Shown in pieces: positions 25,270 to 25,358 of a DNA stretch of 25,358 bases. The stretch is taken from NCBI GenBank assembly GCA_027578815.1, contig JANBTH010000221.1, positions 1 to 25,358 on the forward strand, written 5' to 3'. Positions within the stretch are counted from its first letter, which is position 1, and each line of letters begins with the position of its first letter. Both the position numbers and the translations under genes were made by a program. Below the pieces are notes generated by a model. The model searched no databases. It was not told where the DNA came from and was given only the letters and a program-made list of their open reading frames with translations. This DNA comes from Coemansia sp. RSA 1804. Taxonomy: Eukaryota > Kickxellomycota > Kickxellomycetes > Kickxellales > Kickxellaceae.

Positions 25270-25358
25270 TCAGCCATTAGCCCAGTCATCATCCTCATAG
25301 GATGCGTTTGTTTTGCCAGACTCTTTGCGCACCGGGATTTTGACTCCTTGCTTTGCAA
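25270..25358 (-). CDS. C-terminal end of an unrecognised gene, running off the right edge
   Basis: Read on the minus strand, one frame is open from the window edge for 28 codons to TGA at 25270-25272. It ends KIPVRKESGK then TNASYEDDDWANG: a basic stretch followed by an acidic cluster with a tryptophan, which looks like a real protein tail rather than random sequence. The acidic-Trp ending is reminiscent of Arp2/3-binding acidic motifs (type I myosins, WASP), but so short a match is weak. The other two frames are less protein-like or stop early. Most of the gene lies beyond 25358. Confidence 0.45.
   Translation of the reverse strand, partial: AKQGVKIPVRKESGKTNASYEDDDWANG

Overview
The window reads as nuclear DNA of an early-diverging filamentous fungus, most likely in the Kickxellales (Coemansia/Linderina relatives; Zoopagomycota). 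Three things point there: a one-piece, fungal-type fatty acid synthase; an INSIG-family sterol regulator; and an AT-rich F-box-like gene whose N-terminus (LPLHIAERI) resembles a multigene family I associate with Coemansia-type genomes. The taxonomic call is inference from memory of these families, not a search. Long GC-rich uninterrupted ORFs alternate with AT-rich spacers full of T/A runs. I see no mobile element, CRISPR array, tRNA or rRNA.

Layout, left to right. (1) 1-3615, plus: an RNase II/RNB exoribonuclease that resembles animal DIS3L (DIS3L1) more than yeast Rrp44/Dis3; its first residues lie off the left edge. (2) 3616-4436: spacer with CRE-like half sites and a pyrimidine-rich, splice-acceptor-like run ending at the next ATG. 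(3) 4437-5714, plus: an INSIG-family ER membrane protein. (4) 5715-9684: an unusually long 4 kb spacer with a small hairpin between direct repeats, an Ino2/Ino4-type E-box, a TATA box and a possible leader intron, probably the promoter and 5' leader of the next gene. (5) 9685-21111, plus: a 3808-residue fused beta-alpha type I fatty acid synthase with AT, ER, DH, MPT, ACP, KR and KS domains but no C-terminal phosphopantetheinyl transferase. (6) 21259 to about 22956, minus: an AT-rich F-box-like gene with no evident ATG. (7) 23296-24231, minus: a secreted GH16 glycosidase/transglycosylase of the Crh type. (8) 25270-25358, minus: the last 28 codons of an unrecognised gene running off the right edge.

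Biologically, INSIG and FAS side by side form a lipid-homeostasis pair: INSIG proteins control sterol sensing and SREBP or HMG-CoA reductase in the ER, and FAS makes the bulk acyl chains. Whether they are co-regulated cannot be seen here. The other genes (mRNA decay, ubiquitin adaptor-like, cell-wall remodelling) look like unrelated neighbours. The points most worth a second look are the missing PPT domain of the FAS, the DIS3L1-type nuclease with a degraded PIN active site in a fungus, and the start-less F-box-like gene.
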